From: Pseudomonas protegens
Lineage (GTDB): Bacteria; Pseudomonadota; Gammaproteobacteria; Pseudomonadales; Pseudomonadaceae
Direction: 5' to 3'
NCBI RefSeq assembly: GCF_013407925.2
Contig: NZ_CP060201.1
Location: forward strand, 5,503,001 to 5,567,000
DNA: 64,000 nucleotides
Shown: positions 24,934 through 34,206 of the stretch, in pieces
How the letters are laid out: the number at the start of each line of letters is the position of its first letter
Numbering within the stretch: the stretch's first letter is position 1
Made by a program: the position numbers and the translations under genes
Notes under the pieces: model-generated
Database searches by the model: none
Seen by the model: only the letters and a program-made list of their open reading frames with translations
What the model was told of the DNA's origin: nothing

Positions 24934-26418
24934 ATGAAGCGTTATCTGTACCTCTGGCACCGTTGGCTGGGCATTGTCGCCTGCCTGTTTATGGCCCTGT
25001 GGTTTATCTCCGGGGTGGTGATGCTGTATGTCGGCTACCCCAAACTGACCCCCGCCGAGCGTCTGGCGCATTTGCCAGTGCTGGTCCTGGAGCGGGAGGG
25101 GGTCGACCTGGAGCAGGTGCTGCACGCCGCCGATCCCGAGCAGGCGCCGTCGAGCATCCGCCTGACCACGGTGGCCGGCGCGCCGCGTTACATCCTCGAA
25201 TACCCGGGGCCGCGCAAGGTGGCGATCGAGGCCGACAGTGGCCTGCAGGCGTTGCCCACTGACCGGGTCGAGGCCCTGGCGGCGGCCCGGCAATTCGCGC
25301 CGGGGGTGGCGGTGCGCGATCGCGGCGCGGTACAGGGCGACATGTGGAGCCAGTCCCGGGCCCTGGACGCCGACCGGCCCTTGCACCGGGTGGCCACCGC
25401 CGATGCCGAGCGCCGCCTGTTGTATGTCTCGGGCAGCACCGGCGAGGTGGTGCGCGACGCCACCGCCACCGAGCGCGGCTGGAACTGGATCGGGGCCTGG
25501 CTGCACTGGCTGTACCCGCTGCGCGGCATCGGCATCGATGGCGCCTGGGGGCCGATCGTCACTTACCTGTCCCTGGCCGCGACCCTGATGACCGTGCTCG
25601 GCCTGGCCGTGGGCGTGCTGCGCTGGCGCTTCACGCGCACCTATCGCAACGGCTCGCACTCGCCGTACCAGGGCTTTGCCCGCTGGCATCACCTGGGCGG
25701 CCTGTTGTTCGGGGTACTGGCCATCACCTGGATTTTCAGCGGCCTGATGTCGATGAACCCGTGGCAGATCTTCAGCAGCGCCCAGCCCTTGTCGCTGGCC
25801 GCCTATCAGGGCGCACCGCTGCACCCGGCGGCCTTTCCCCTGAGCGCGAGCCAGGCCCTGCAGCGCTTTGCCGACGACGGCCTGAAGGCCCGGGAGCTGG
25901 AGTGGCGGATGATCGGCGCCAAGGGCTACGTCATCGGCTACGACGGCGCCGGGCGCACACGGATTCTGTCCATGGCCGACCAACAGGTCTTGCGCCAGTT
26001 CAGCCCGGGCACCTTGCAGCAGGCCGCCTGGGCCATCCGCCCCGAGCGGCCGATGATCGTCCAGCAACTGACGGCCTACGACTTCTATTACTACGCCCGC
26101 GAGCCCCACAGCATGATGGGCCACCTGCAGCAGCGCCTGCCGGTGCTGCGGGTGCGCTTCGACGACCCGGCCCAGACCTGGCTGCACCTGGACCTGCACA
26201 CCGGCGCGGTGGTCAGTCAACTGGACCAGCCGCGCCGCGCCTCGCGCTGGCTGTTCGCCCTGTTGCACAGCTGGGACTGGCTGCCCCTGCTGGCCAACCG
26301 GCCACTGTGGGATGTTTGGATGATTGTGTTCAGCGTCGGTGGTTTGCTGATCAGTGGCACCGGGGTGGTGCTGGGCTGGCGGCGCCTGGGACGTTCGTTG
26401 GGTAGAGTCCGGCGTTGA
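24934..26418 (+). CDS. PepSY-associated transmembrane protein (ferric/metal-chelate reductase-like)
   Basis: The 494-residue inner-membrane protein has one N-terminal helix (residues 10-33), central helices near 203-230 and 250-273, and a last one near 460-484. Large periplasmic PepSY-type regions lie between them. Histidines in or near the helices (LWHRWLG, WLHWLYP, RWHHLGG, LLHSWDW) could bind heme, as proposed for FoxB/PiuB-like proteins that reduce ferrisiderophores. It lies 70 bases after a TonB-dependent receptor and probably works with it. Confidence 0.82.
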   Translation: MKRYLYLWHRWLGIVACLFMALWFISGVVMLYVGYPKLTPAERLAHLPVLVLEREGVDLEQVLHAADPEQAPSSIRLTTVAGAPRYILEYPGPRKVAIEADSGLQALPTDRVEALAAARQFAPGVAVRDRGAVQGDMWSQSRALDADRPLHRVATADAERRLLYVSGSTGEVVRDATATERGWNWIGAWLHWLYPLRGIGIDGAWGPIVTYLSLAATLMTVLGLAVGVLRWRFTRTYRNGSHSPYQGFARWHHLGGLLFGVLAITWIFSGLMSMNPWQIFSSAQPLSLAAYQGAPLHPAAFPLSASQALQRFADDGLKARELEWRMIGAKGYVIGYDGAGRTRILSMADQQVLRQFSPGTLQQAAWAIRPERPMIVQQLTAYDFYYYAREPHSMMGHLQQRLPVLRVRFDDPAQTWLHLDLHTGAVVSQLDQPRRASRWLFALLHSWDWLPLLANRPLWDVWMIVFSVGGLLISGTGVVLGWRRLGRSLGRVRR

Positions 26419-26564
26419 GGCGAGGCAGTAGCTATACGCCGATCTGGATCAGGGTTATGGCGTATTTCTGCGGCCTATTAGCGATTTAAACCACCGCTCC
26501 CGTCCCCAACGGTGATAATGCCCGCCTGAAAATTGACCCACTGCCAACGGAGCCCGTCGCGCCC

Positions 26565-27095
26565 ATGTTCGTCATCACCCCGCAGGACCCTGAGACTTAC
26601 CGGCGGCAAACCCGTCGCAGCACTTTGATCATCGCGCTGGTGTTCATCGCCCTGGCCATGCTGTTTTCCAGCGCCGCGGTGGCGCTGTTCGGTCAGCCGG
26701 GGGGCGACAATCTGGTGTGGAACGCGGCGGGGGTGTTCACCGGTCTGCTGATCAGCGCGGCGCTGTTGCGCAGTGTGTTCTGGAGCAAGCCGTGGATGGC
26801 CGCGGCGGTCTATGGCTGGCGTCTCAAGCGCAGTCTGATGCGGGTGACCAATGTCATGCATCAGGTCACCGCCGGGGTGGCGGCGGGCGATCCGGCGGCG
26901 CTCAAGCTGCTGCGTTTCTATCACCTGGGGCTGCTGCAGATGCATCAGCTGGACGCCAACTCCAGCGCCCACGGGCAGATGCTGGGCGAGGTGGAGCGGC
27001 ATCTGGCGCTGCTGGCCGAGCAGGGTATCGATCCGCAGCAGGAGCGCCTTGAGGCGTCATGGCTGGAGGCGGTGAAGCGGCACAAGGCCGCGTGA
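26565..27095 (+). CDS. DUF3087-family membrane protein
   Basis: The 176-residue protein has two N-terminal membrane helices (residues 22-45 and 52-72, LIIALVFIALAMLFSSAAVALF and NAAGVFTGLLISAALL), then a cytoplasmic helical part. The start motif MFVITPQDPETYRRQTRRS is characteristic of DUF3087 in pseudomonads. The function is unknown. It is preceded by AACGGAG and ends at a GC-rich hairpin shared with the convergent patatin gene. Confidence 0.75.
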   Translation: MFVITPQDPETYRRQTRRSTLIIALVFIALAMLFSSAAVALFGQPGGDNLVWNAAGVFTGLLISAALLRSVFWSKPWMAAAVYGWRLKRSLMRVTNVMHQVTAGVAAGDPAALKLLRFYHLGLLQMHQLDANSSAHGQMLGEVERHLALLAEQGIDPQQERLEASWLEAVKRHKAA

Positions 27096-27100
27096 GGGGC

Positions 27101-27126
27101 GCCCGGGCGTTGCTGCAAGCCCGGGC
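27101..27126. terminator. Bidirectional GC hairpin between convergent genes
   Basis: GCCCGGGC (27101-27108) is repeated as its own complement at 27119-27126, around a 10-base loop, between the DUF3087 and patatin stop codons. Confidence 0.5.
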
Positions 27127-27135
27127 GGCGCCTGC

Positions 27136-29778
27136 CTATTGCAGGTAGCGCCACAAGGCCTGGGCCATCGCGCTGGGCTGGCACTGGGTGCCGAACAGTT
27201 GCTGGCCGATGCTCAGGCCCAGTTGCCGGTAACTCTCGAACTGTGCCTCGTCGAAAAACTGGTCCACGGTGCTCTGGTTGGGAAAGCTCGGGTTGGTCCG
27301 GGCGTAGTTGAGTACGTCCGGCGTCAGTCCGGCAATCAGCCGCGGCTTGAGCACCAGGATCCGGCAATGGGGCGTCTGGCACAGGTCATCCTCGCGGTCC
27401 GGGGAGTGGGCATGGACATTCAGCAGCAGGGCGCATTTCTGGTTGTCGGCGCTCGGCGGCTGGCGAAACTCTTCCAGGCTGGCAAATACCGTCTTCAACT
27501 GCGGATGGCTCAGCACGCCGGGGTCTTCGCGGATCTCCAGGGCCTGATCGATGCGCGCCAGGCGCACCAGGTTGGCCAGGTCGTCGAACTGGTAGTCGGG
27601 GTCGCAGCCGGCGTCGCAGGTGATGATCAACTCAACCTTGCGCCCTTGGCGCAGCAGTTCGTAGGTACCGGTGTTCTCAAAGTGTCCGCCGTCCGACAGG
27701 TACTGGTAGTCGCGGCGGTAGCCGTGAAAGCGCGCGGTCAGTTCATAGAACAGGTAGGCCTGGGTGCTGTAGCGGATCCACGGCTTGAGGTCGCGGGGCG
27801 CCCATTGCTGTTGCCCGGGGTCGAGGAAGTGGCTGGGCCACCACAGGCCCAGGCGCACGTTGGCCAGCCCCAGCACCAGCGACATGCCGAGGCTGGTGGC
27901 GCGGCCCAGGCCGGTGCTGAAGGCTGCGCCGGAAACGCCGATCCACTGGCCCAGGGTCAGCGGACGCATGATTTCCGAGGCCGGGCCATGCTCGAGGTCG
28001 CGGCGATAGGCCTGGCCGTCGAGGAGGTAGCGCTCTGCCGGGCACTGGCTGGTTGGCGCCGGGCTGTCGGGGGCCCAGTTCGGCGCGATGCACAGCGGCT
28101 TGCCCTTGCGGTCGCGCTGCACCAGCTGTTCGGCCGGGTCGACGGTGAGGTTCATGGTGACGTTGATCAGGTGCACCGGGCCGGCGCTGGGGCTGGCGTA
28201 GTACTGCTGCAGCGACAGGTCGTCGCTGGACATCGGCTCGGCCACGCTCATGTAGGTGCGGCGCTGTTGCGCCGGGCCGTTGAAGCGCCGGCCATTGGAG
28301 GCGCCGAGGTAGGCGCGGGTCAGGCGTGCCGAGTAGAAGGCCTGCAGCGACGAGGTGTTGAGAAAACCGATGAAGCGCCCGCTGAGGTGGGTCAGCAAGG
28401 CCGCCAGCAGGCTCAGCGCCGCGAGTCGCCAGGCCACCGCGTGCTCGCCGGCAATCACGGCGCCGTCGTAGGCGATCCATTGCACCAGCAAGGCCCAGCA
28501 CAGACACAGCAGGCTCAGCAGCAGGCCACCGGCCAGCAGCGCGAGCAGGTCCAGCGGTAGCCTGTGCATCCAGCCCGGCAGGCTCTTTTCATCCTTGAGC
28601 AAGGCCAGGCGCCGCACCAGCCAGACCACCGCGATCAGCGCCAGCAGGCTGCCCAGGGCCCGCAGGTCATGCAGGTAGCGATACAGCGCCTGGGCCGCGG
28701 TCACCAGCAGGGCGAGGAACCCCAGCACCGCCACAGCGGCCATGGCCCGACCCAGGGCCCGGGTGATCTGCACCCGATAGTTGCGCACGCTGTTGGCGCA
28801 GGCGTTGTCCTTGGCCGGGTCGCGGTTGTCGGCCAGGCGCTTCACCAGTTGCCGGGTGATCAGCAAGGCGCCACTGCCCACCAGGGCGCCGGCCAGGGTC
28901 AGGGCGCCCACCGCGTGCCACTGGGCCAGCCCGTAGGCCAGGGCGCCACCGAGCCACAGGCCGCCGACCACGCCGAGCATGCTCCGGTACGCCGCGTTGC
29001 CCAGGCTCGGCGGCCGGTCCAGGTCGCCCTGGGGAATGATCAGCCAGTACGCCACGGCGCAGGGCAGGGCGAACAGCACCCCGGCCATCAGCGGCCAGAG
29101 CAGCAGGCTGGCGTGACTGAGCACCTGGAACAGGGTCAGCAGACTGAGCACCAGCAGGATCGGCAGGCCGATCATGGCCTGCAGCGACAGCCAGTTGCGC
29201 CAGGTCATGGCCAGGGCGTAGAGCATGTCGCCGGAGCCGGTGGGGGTCAGGTAGCGACCGTTCTCCCGCAACCAGGCCATGGGGCCCTGGCCCACGGGCT
29301 GCTGGGCGTAGTCGACGCCGGTGCTGATACGCCCCGGCGGTTCGAAGCGCAGGGCCTGGTAGGCATCGCGGGCCGCCTGGGCCACCGGGTCCTGGGAGGT
29401 CGGCTGGCGCAGGCGCCCGGGGAGGAACAGGCTGGAGAAGAAACCGCCGATGTAGCCGCCGCCACTGACCGTGGACAGGTAGTCGATGCGCGACAGCAGG
29501 CTGTGCTCGGCATCGGCATCGGCATCGGCATCGGCATCGGCATCGGCGCCGGTGGCCGGCGGCGCTGGTCGGGTGCTCGCGCTGGGCGCCGGGGCCCGGG
29601 CCATGGCTTGCAGGACGCCCAGGCAGAAGGTTGCGCTGCGGATGCCGCCGCCGGACAGCGCCAGGCCCCAGTTGCCACGGGCGGCCGGGGTGTGCCCGGG
29701 CACTTCCTGGCCCAGGCTCAGGCGTCGAAAGCGGATGCGTTGGTGCTCGATCTGGTACGGGTTCTGGTCGGGTGTCAT
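27136..29778 (-). CDS. Large membrane patatin-like phospholipase
   Basis: The protein is 880 residues from MTPDQNPYQIE; an upstream start at 29829 is possible. The patatin oxyanion motif SGGGIRSAT lies near residue 40, the nucleophile motif TVSGGGYIGG near 105 and the catalytic Asp motif SDGGHFENTG near 700. Between the nucleophile and Asp parts are several hydrophobic helices (roughly 195-460), so the hydrolase is split by a membrane region. An in-frame (GGCATC)6 repeat encodes an Asp-Ala run before the nucleophile. The substrate is unknown; the family cleaves acyl chains from lipids. Confidence 0.82.
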   Translation of the reverse strand: MTPDQNPYQIEHQRIRFRRLSLGQEVPGHTPAARGNWGLALSGGGIRSATFCLGVLQAMARAPAPSASTRPAPPATGADADADADADADAEHSLLSRIDYLSTVSGGGYIGGFFSSLFLPGRLRQPTSQDPVAQAARDAYQALRFEPPGRISTGVDYAQQPVGQGPMAWLRENGRYLTPTGSGDMLYALAMTWRNWLSLQAMIGLPILLVLSLLTLFQVLSHASLLLWPLMAGVLFALPCAVAYWLIIPQGDLDRPPSLGNAAYRSMLGVVGGLWLGGALAYGLAQWHAVGALTLAGALVGSGALLITRQLVKRLADNRDPAKDNACANSVRNYRVQITRALGRAMAAVAVLGFLALLVTAAQALYRYLHDLRALGSLLALIAVVWLVRRLALLKDEKSLPGWMHRLPLDLLALLAGGLLLSLLCLCWALLVQWIAYDGAVIAGEHAVAWRLAALSLLAALLTHLSGRFIGFLNTSSLQAFYSARLTRAYLGASNGRRFNGPAQQRRTYMSVAEPMSSDDLSLQQYYASPSAGPVHLINVTMNLTVDPAEQLVQRDRKGKPLCIAPNWAPDSPAPTSQCPAERYLLDGQAYRRDLEHGPASEIMRPLTLGQWIGVSGAAFSTGLGRATSLGMSLVLGLANVRLGLWWPSHFLDPGQQQWAPRDLKPWIRYSTQAYLFYELTARFHGYRRDYQYLSDGGHFENTGTYELLRQGRKVELIITCDAGCDPDYQFDDLANLVRLARIDQALEIREDPGVLSHPQLKTVFASLEEFRQPPSADNQKCALLLNVHAHSPDREDDLCQTPHCRILVLKPRLIAGLTPDVLNYARTNPSFPNQSTVDQFFDEAQFESYRQLGLSIGQQLFGTQCQPSAMAQALWRYLQ
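29509..29544. repeat. Hexanucleotide repeat (GGCATC)6 inside the patatin gene
   Basis: Six perfect GGCATC units, read on the minus strand as alternating Asp-Ala. Copy-number changes would keep the frame and alter only linker length. Confidence 0.9.
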
Positions 29779-29959
29779 GGACCTTCCTTGGGAGACGGAG
29801 GGGCTGCGGTCCGCGCCGCGCCCCGGCAAGCGCCCGGCAGGATAGCGGATGTCGGGGGACGCTGTGCAAGCTCCGGGTGCCTGGGGCGGGCGCGACCGCG
29901 GCGGGCTCGGCTTCGCGGCGCCAGGGGCATTGGGCTTGTGCGGTTCGCAAGTGCTCAGG

Positions 29960-30098
29960 GGAATTGATGCGCCGAATGCATGGGAAAACGCCCTTGGTTA
30001 TAACGTTAGATTTTATTTATATAAATGGACATAAGCATTAGCCGCTATGCTGCCGCCAGTTTTTCACCTGGCCGCGTGATCTGTAGGGTTTTTTATCG
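29960..30098 (+). promoter_or_regulatory. AT-rich promoter region of the TauE/SafE gene
   Basis: The stretch around 30001-30040 is strikingly AT-rich (TTTTATTTATATAAATGG) compared with its GC-rich surroundings. It must carry the promoter of the exporter gene. A CysB-type site is possible but not demonstrable by eye. Confidence 0.45.
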
Positions 30099-30881
30099 AT
30101 GGATGTGGGTAATTTCGGTTTTGTAATCGCAGGCCTGGTAGTGGGATTTATCGTCGGCATGACCGGGGTCGGAGGCGGCTCGCTGATGACCCCGATCCTG
30201 CTCTGGTTCGGCATCAACCCGGCCACGGCGGTGGGCACTGACCTGCTGTACGCCGCCATCACCAAGTCCGGTGGGGTGCTGGTGCATCAGAAGAACCGCA
30301 ATATCGACTGGCGCATCACCGGCTGGCTGACCCTGGGCAGCGTGCCGGCGGTGCTGGCCACCCTGTGGTTTTTGAACAACCTGGACTCCGATCCCCACGC
30401 CTTGAACGCGGTGATCAAGCAGGGGCTGGGCTTTGTCCTGCTGCTCACGGCCCTGGCCATCGTGTTCAAGAAAAAGCTCATGGCCTTCGCCCAGCGCCAC
30501 GGCAAGGATTACCAGCCCAGCCCCGGCGGCCTCAACGGCCTGACCGTGGTCACCGGGCTGATCCTCGGCACCATGGTCGCCCTGACCTCCATCGGCGCCG
30601 GCGCCCTGGGCACCGTGGCGCTGTTCATTCTCTATCCGTTCCTGGCCACCAAGCGCCTGGTGGGCACCGAGATCGCCCACGCCGTGCCGCTGACCCTGGT
30701 GGCCGGCCTGGGCCACGCCAGCATGGGCAACATGGACTGGCACCTGCTGGGCTTCCTGCTGATGGGCTCGCTGCCGGGGATCTGGATCGGCAGCCACATG
30801 ACCGGGCGGATTTCCGACGAGATCCTGCGCCCATGCCTGGCGGTCATGCTGTTCTCCATCGGCTACAAGCTGGCCTTTTAA
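30099..30881 (+). CDS. TauE/SafE-family sulfite/organosulfonate exporter
   Basis: The 260-residue polytopic protein has the two TauE/SafE repeats, starting with VVGFIVGMTGVGGGSLMTPIL and later LILGTMVALTSIGAGALGTV, about eight membrane helices in all. The family exports sulfite, sulfoacetate or related anions. No sulfur-metabolism gene is adjacent, so the substrate is open. The gene is monocistronic, with an AT-rich promoter region upstream and a convergent LysE gene downstream. Confidence 0.87.
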   Translation: MDVGNFGFVIAGLVVGFIVGMTGVGGGSLMTPILLWFGINPATAVGTDLLYAAITKSGGVLVHQKNRNIDWRITGWLTLGSVPAVLATLWFLNNLDSDPHALNAVIKQGLGFVLLLTALAIVFKKKLMAFAQRHGKDYQPSPGGLNGLTVVTGLILGTMVALTSIGAGALGTVALFILYPFLATKRLVGTEIAHAVPLTLVAGLGHASMGNMDWHLLGFLLMGSLPGIWIGSHMTGRISDEILRPCLAVMLFSIGYKLAF

Positions 30882-30914
30882 ACGCAGCGGCAAGCCGCAA
30901 GCAAAAAGCACCTG

Positions 30915-31535
30915 TCAGTTGCGGCGGTAGAGTGCCAAAAATGCCGCCAGCGACAGCATGCTCGCGCCGCAGCATTGATTGAGCCGGCGCATGCCGCTGG
31001 CGGTGAGGAATTTCGCCGCCTGCACCCCGCCCGCGGCATACAGGCCCATCACCAGCACTTCCACCAGCGCGGTGACCAGCGCCAGGGTGGCGTACTGGAT
31101 GAAGATCGGCTGGGCGGGGTCGACGAATTGCGGCAGAAAAGCCGTGAAAAACAGCAGCACCTTGGGGTTGGTCATGGCCACCGAGAAGCTGCGCCGGAAC
31201 ACCTCGCCACGCCGCGAGCCGGCCCGCACCTGCTGGGCGTCGAGGGCCTGTGGGGCGCTGCGCCAGAGCTGGATGCCGAGCCAGGCCAGGTAGCACACGC
31301 CGACCCATTTCAAGACCATGAACAATGGCTGCGAAGCCATCAGCATCGCCCCCAATCCCAGGCCCACGGCGGCAATGATCAGCACATCCGAGAGCGCCGC
31401 GCCGGCCATGCCCACCGCCACCAGCTGGCGATTGCGCGAGGTGCCGTTGGCCATGGCCAACAGCGAGGTCGGGCCGGGGATCAGCGCGCCGATAAAGCAG
31501 CTTGAGGTGTAGAGCAGCAGGGTGGTGGTGTTCAT
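30915..31535 (-). CDS. LysE-family amino-acid exporter
   Basis: The 206-residue protein starts MNTTTLLLYTSSCF and has five to six membrane helices with the LysE/RhtB signature ALIPGPTSLLAMANG near residue 20. The family exports amino acids or homoserine-lactone-like metabolites. The substrate is not predictable. A longer frame to 31655 is open but lacks family homology. It is divergent from a hybrid kinase gene about 200 bases away. Confidence 0.87.
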   Translation of the reverse strand: MNTTTLLLYTSSCFIGALIPGPTSLLAMANGTSRNRQLVAVGMAGAALSDVLIIAAVGLGLGAMLMASQPLFMVLKWVGVCYLAWLGIQLWRSAPQALDAQQVRAGSRRGEVFRRSFSVAMTNPKVLLFFTAFLPQFVDPAQPIFIQYATLALVTALVEVLVMGLYAAGGVQAAKFLTASGMRRLNQCCGASMLSLAAFLALYRRN

Positions 31536-31737
31536 CGCGGTGTTCTCGTCGGGCGGGTGGCACAGTCGACGCAGCATGCACCAGCGCGGTGCGGGTTTAA
31601 AGGCATCCGCCGGCGCCCTGGCGTCCGGGTTTGAATCGGCTTCGCGGTTTGCCAACTTCTGCGGATTCCCAGGGTCAGTTATCCTGAGCCGGCCTCAGGC
31701 ATGCAGTGCCGCCCCTTTCCTCTTGTGTGATGTGTTC

Positions 31738-34170
31738 ATGACTCGTTCTCCTCCCCGTGGTGCCGCTCCCCAGACCTTGCGCGGTGGCCAGACCGGTGCC
31801 GCGATCCGCCAGTACGACTGGTCGCACACCGCCGTGGGCCCGCGGGAGCATTGGCCGAGCCTGTTGCACAGCACCTTGAGCCTGGTGCTTGAGTCCCCCG
31901 AGAGCCTGTACCTGCTGTGGGGCCCGCAGAAGCAGTTCTTCTTCAACGACGCCTATCGCCCGGTGCTTGGGCCGCGCCTGGACAACGCCCTGGGGCAAAC
32001 CATCGAGACGCTCTGGGCCGATGCCTGGCCGGATGTGCAGCCGATGGTGGAGCAGGCCTTCCTCGGGCATTCGTGCCGGCACGAAGACCTGCCGGTGAAC
32101 ATGCAGCGCTACCCCGGCGAGGAATTGACCTGGTGGTCGTTCTCCATGAGCCCGGTGTTCGACGAGCGCCAGGAGCAGGTGCTGGGGGTGCTCTGTCATA
32201 CCGTGGAAACCACCGAAAGGGTCCTTCTGGGTCAGCATGCCCGGCGCACCGAGGCCCATCTGCGGGAAACCCGCGAGCTCAATACCCGGGTGCTGGCCAG
32301 CAGCAATGACTGCATCAAGGTGCTGGACCTCGATGGCCGCTTGTCGTTCATGAGCGAGGGCGGGCTGCGGGTCATGGAAGTCAGCGACTTCAATGCGATT
32401 GTCGGCTGCCCCTGGCCGGACTTCTGGCAGGGCCAGGGCAACCTCGAAGCCCGGGCGGCGATTGCCGCGGCCCAGGCCGGCGAGTCGGCGCGGTTCCAGG
32501 GCGCGGCCAATACCCTGGCCGGCACCGCCCGATGGTGGGATGTGCAGGTCACGCCCATGCTCGATGCCAGCGGCCGGCCGGAGAAGATCCTCTGCATCTC
32601 GCGGGACATCAGCGCCACCCGCGCGGCCGAGGAAGAGCTGCGCCGCCTGAATGAATCCCTGGAGCAGCGGGTCCAGGCGCGCACCCAGGAGCGGGACCGG
32701 ATCTGGCAGCTGTCCACAGACCTGATGCTGGTGGCGGACTTCGACGGCCGCATCGTCGCGGTCAATCCGGCCTGGACCGCGTTGCTCGGCTGGCCGCGCG
32801 ACGAGCTGGAGGGCCGCAGCTTCTACGATTTCATCCATCCCCAGGACCGCGCCGCGGCCGCCAGCGCCAGTGCCGAACTGGCCCGGGGGCAGAGCTATTC
32901 CCGGGTGGAAAACCGCTTTCTGCACCAGGACGGCAGCTATCGCTGGGTGTCCTGGAGCGCGGTGCCCGACCCGCAGCATATCCATGCCGTGGGCCGTGAC
33001 ATGCAGGCCGAGCGCGAGGCGGCGCAAGCCCTGCGCAAGACCGAGGACATCCTGCGTCAGGCGCAGAAGATGGAGGCGGTGGGGCAGCTCACCGGCGGCG
33101 TGGCCCACGACTTTAACAACCTGCTGACGGTGATCCGTTCGTCCACCGACCTGTTGCGCCGCAACCTCAGCGAGGAGCGCCGACAGCTGTACATCGAGGC
33201 CATTTCCGACACCGTCGACCGCGCCAGCAAACTCACCGGCCAGCTGCTGGCCTATGCCCGCCAGCAGAACCTGCGTCCGGAAACCTTCGACGTCGGCGCC
33301 AGCGTGCAACTGGTGGCGCAGATGATCAATCCGTTGATCGGCGCTTGCATCGAGCTGCGTCTGGAGCTGCCGGAACAGCCCTGCCACACCCATGCCGATG
33401 TCGGTCAGTTCGACACCGCGCTGATCAATATGGCGGTCAATGCCCGCGACGCGATGCAGGGCGAAGGCTTGCTGGTGATTGCCGTGGAGCGGGTGACGCA
33501 GATTCCCGCCACCGCCGGGCAGGGCGCCCAGGTCGGGGATTTTGTCGCGGTGTCGCTGACCGATACCGGGGCCGGCATCGACCCGCAGCAGATCGAGCGG
33601 ATCTTCGAGCCGTTCTTCACCACCAAGGAGGTGGGCAAGGGCACCGGCCTGGGGCTGTCCCAGGTGTTCGGTTTCGCCAAGCAGTCCGGCGGCGGCCTGG
33701 AGGTCCATAGCCGGCCCGGGCAGGGCACGCGCTTTACCCTGTACCTGCCGCGCACCGAAGCCTTGGCCGGCACGCCGCTGCCGGCCGGCCCGGTGGCGCT
33801 GCCGGCGGATGGGCAGGGCGCCACACTGCTGGTGGTGGAGGACAATCCGCAAGTGGGACGGCTGCTGGCCCAGTCCCTCAACGAACTGGGGTATCAGGTC
33901 GAGTGGGCCACCAGCGCCGCCGAGGCGCTGCGTCGCCTGAGTCAGGAGCAGGGCCGGTTCCAGGCGGTGTTTTCCGATGTGGTGATGCCCGGCATGAGCG
34001 GTATCGAACTGGCCGGGCGGATCCGCAGCGACTACCCCGGGTTGCCGGTGATCCTCACCAGCGGCTACAGCCCGGCCCTGGCCGAAGGCCGCACCCGGGA
34101 GTTCGTGTTTCTGCAGAAACCCTACTCGATCGCCGAACTGGCCCAAGCCATCGATAGCTGCAGGCGCTAG
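31738..34170 (+). CDS. PAS-domain hybrid sensor histidine kinase
   Basis: The 810-residue soluble protein has three PAS-like regions (about 45-170, 180-300, 310-430). A HisKA domain follows with the H-box GGVAHDFNNLLTVI (His near 456), then an HATPase_c domain (NARDAM, DTGAGIDPQ, GKGTGLGLSQV). The C-terminal receiver carries its phospho-acceptor Asp near residue 746 (FSDVVMPGMSG). No membrane segment is visible, so it senses a cytoplasmic signal. No output regulator is adjacent. The start MTRSPPRG is chosen because the N-terminus then matches the first PAS region directly. Confidence 0.88.
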   Translation: MTRSPPRGAAPQTLRGGQTGAAIRQYDWSHTAVGPREHWPSLLHSTLSLVLESPESLYLLWGPQKQFFFNDAYRPVLGPRLDNALGQTIETLWADAWPDVQPMVEQAFLGHSCRHEDLPVNMQRYPGEELTWWSFSMSPVFDERQEQVLGVLCHTVETTERVLLGQHARRTEAHLRETRELNTRVLASSNDCIKVLDLDGRLSFMSEGGLRVMEVSDFNAIVGCPWPDFWQGQGNLEARAAIAAAQAGESARFQGAANTLAGTARWWDVQVTPMLDASGRPEKILCISRDISATRAAEEELRRLNESLEQRVQARTQERDRIWQLSTDLMLVADFDGRIVAVNPAWTALLGWPRDELEGRSFYDFIHPQDRAAAASASAELARGQSYSRVENRFLHQDGSYRWVSWSAVPDPQHIHAVGRDMQAEREAAQALRKTEDILRQAQKMEAVGQLTGGVAHDFNNLLTVIRSSTDLLRRNLSEERRQLYIEAISDTVDRASKLTGQLLAYARQQNLRPETFDVGASVQLVAQMINPLIGACIELRLELPEQPCHTHADVGQFDTALINMAVNARDAMQGEGLLVIAVERVTQIPATAGQGAQVGDFVAVSLTDTGAGIDPQQIERIFEPFFTTKEVGKGTGLGLSQVFGFAKQSGGGLEVHSRPGQGTRFTLYLPRTEALAGTPLPAGPVALPADGQGATLLVVEDNPQVGRLLAQSLNELGYQVEWATSAAEALRRLSQEQGRFQAVFSDVVMPGMSGIELAGRIRSDYPGLPVILTSGYSPALAEGRTREFVFLQKPYSIAELAQAIDSCRR

Positions 34171-34171
34171 G

Positions 34172-34206
34172 CGGCAAGCTTGGCGCTGGCCGCTTACAGC
34201 TTGCCG
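34172..34206. terminator. Hairpin between convergent kinase and pcs genes
   Basis: CGGCAAGCT (34172-34180) pairs with AGCTTGCCG (34198-34206). The arm is one of the GCAAGC-type strings seen behind other genes in the window and overlaps the pcs stop codon. Confidence 0.55.

Noticed and set aside
27136..29778. Patatin as a secreted type V (PlpD-like) exporter
   Set aside because: There is no signal peptide or C-terminal beta-barrel; instead hydrophobic helices interrupt the hydrolase.
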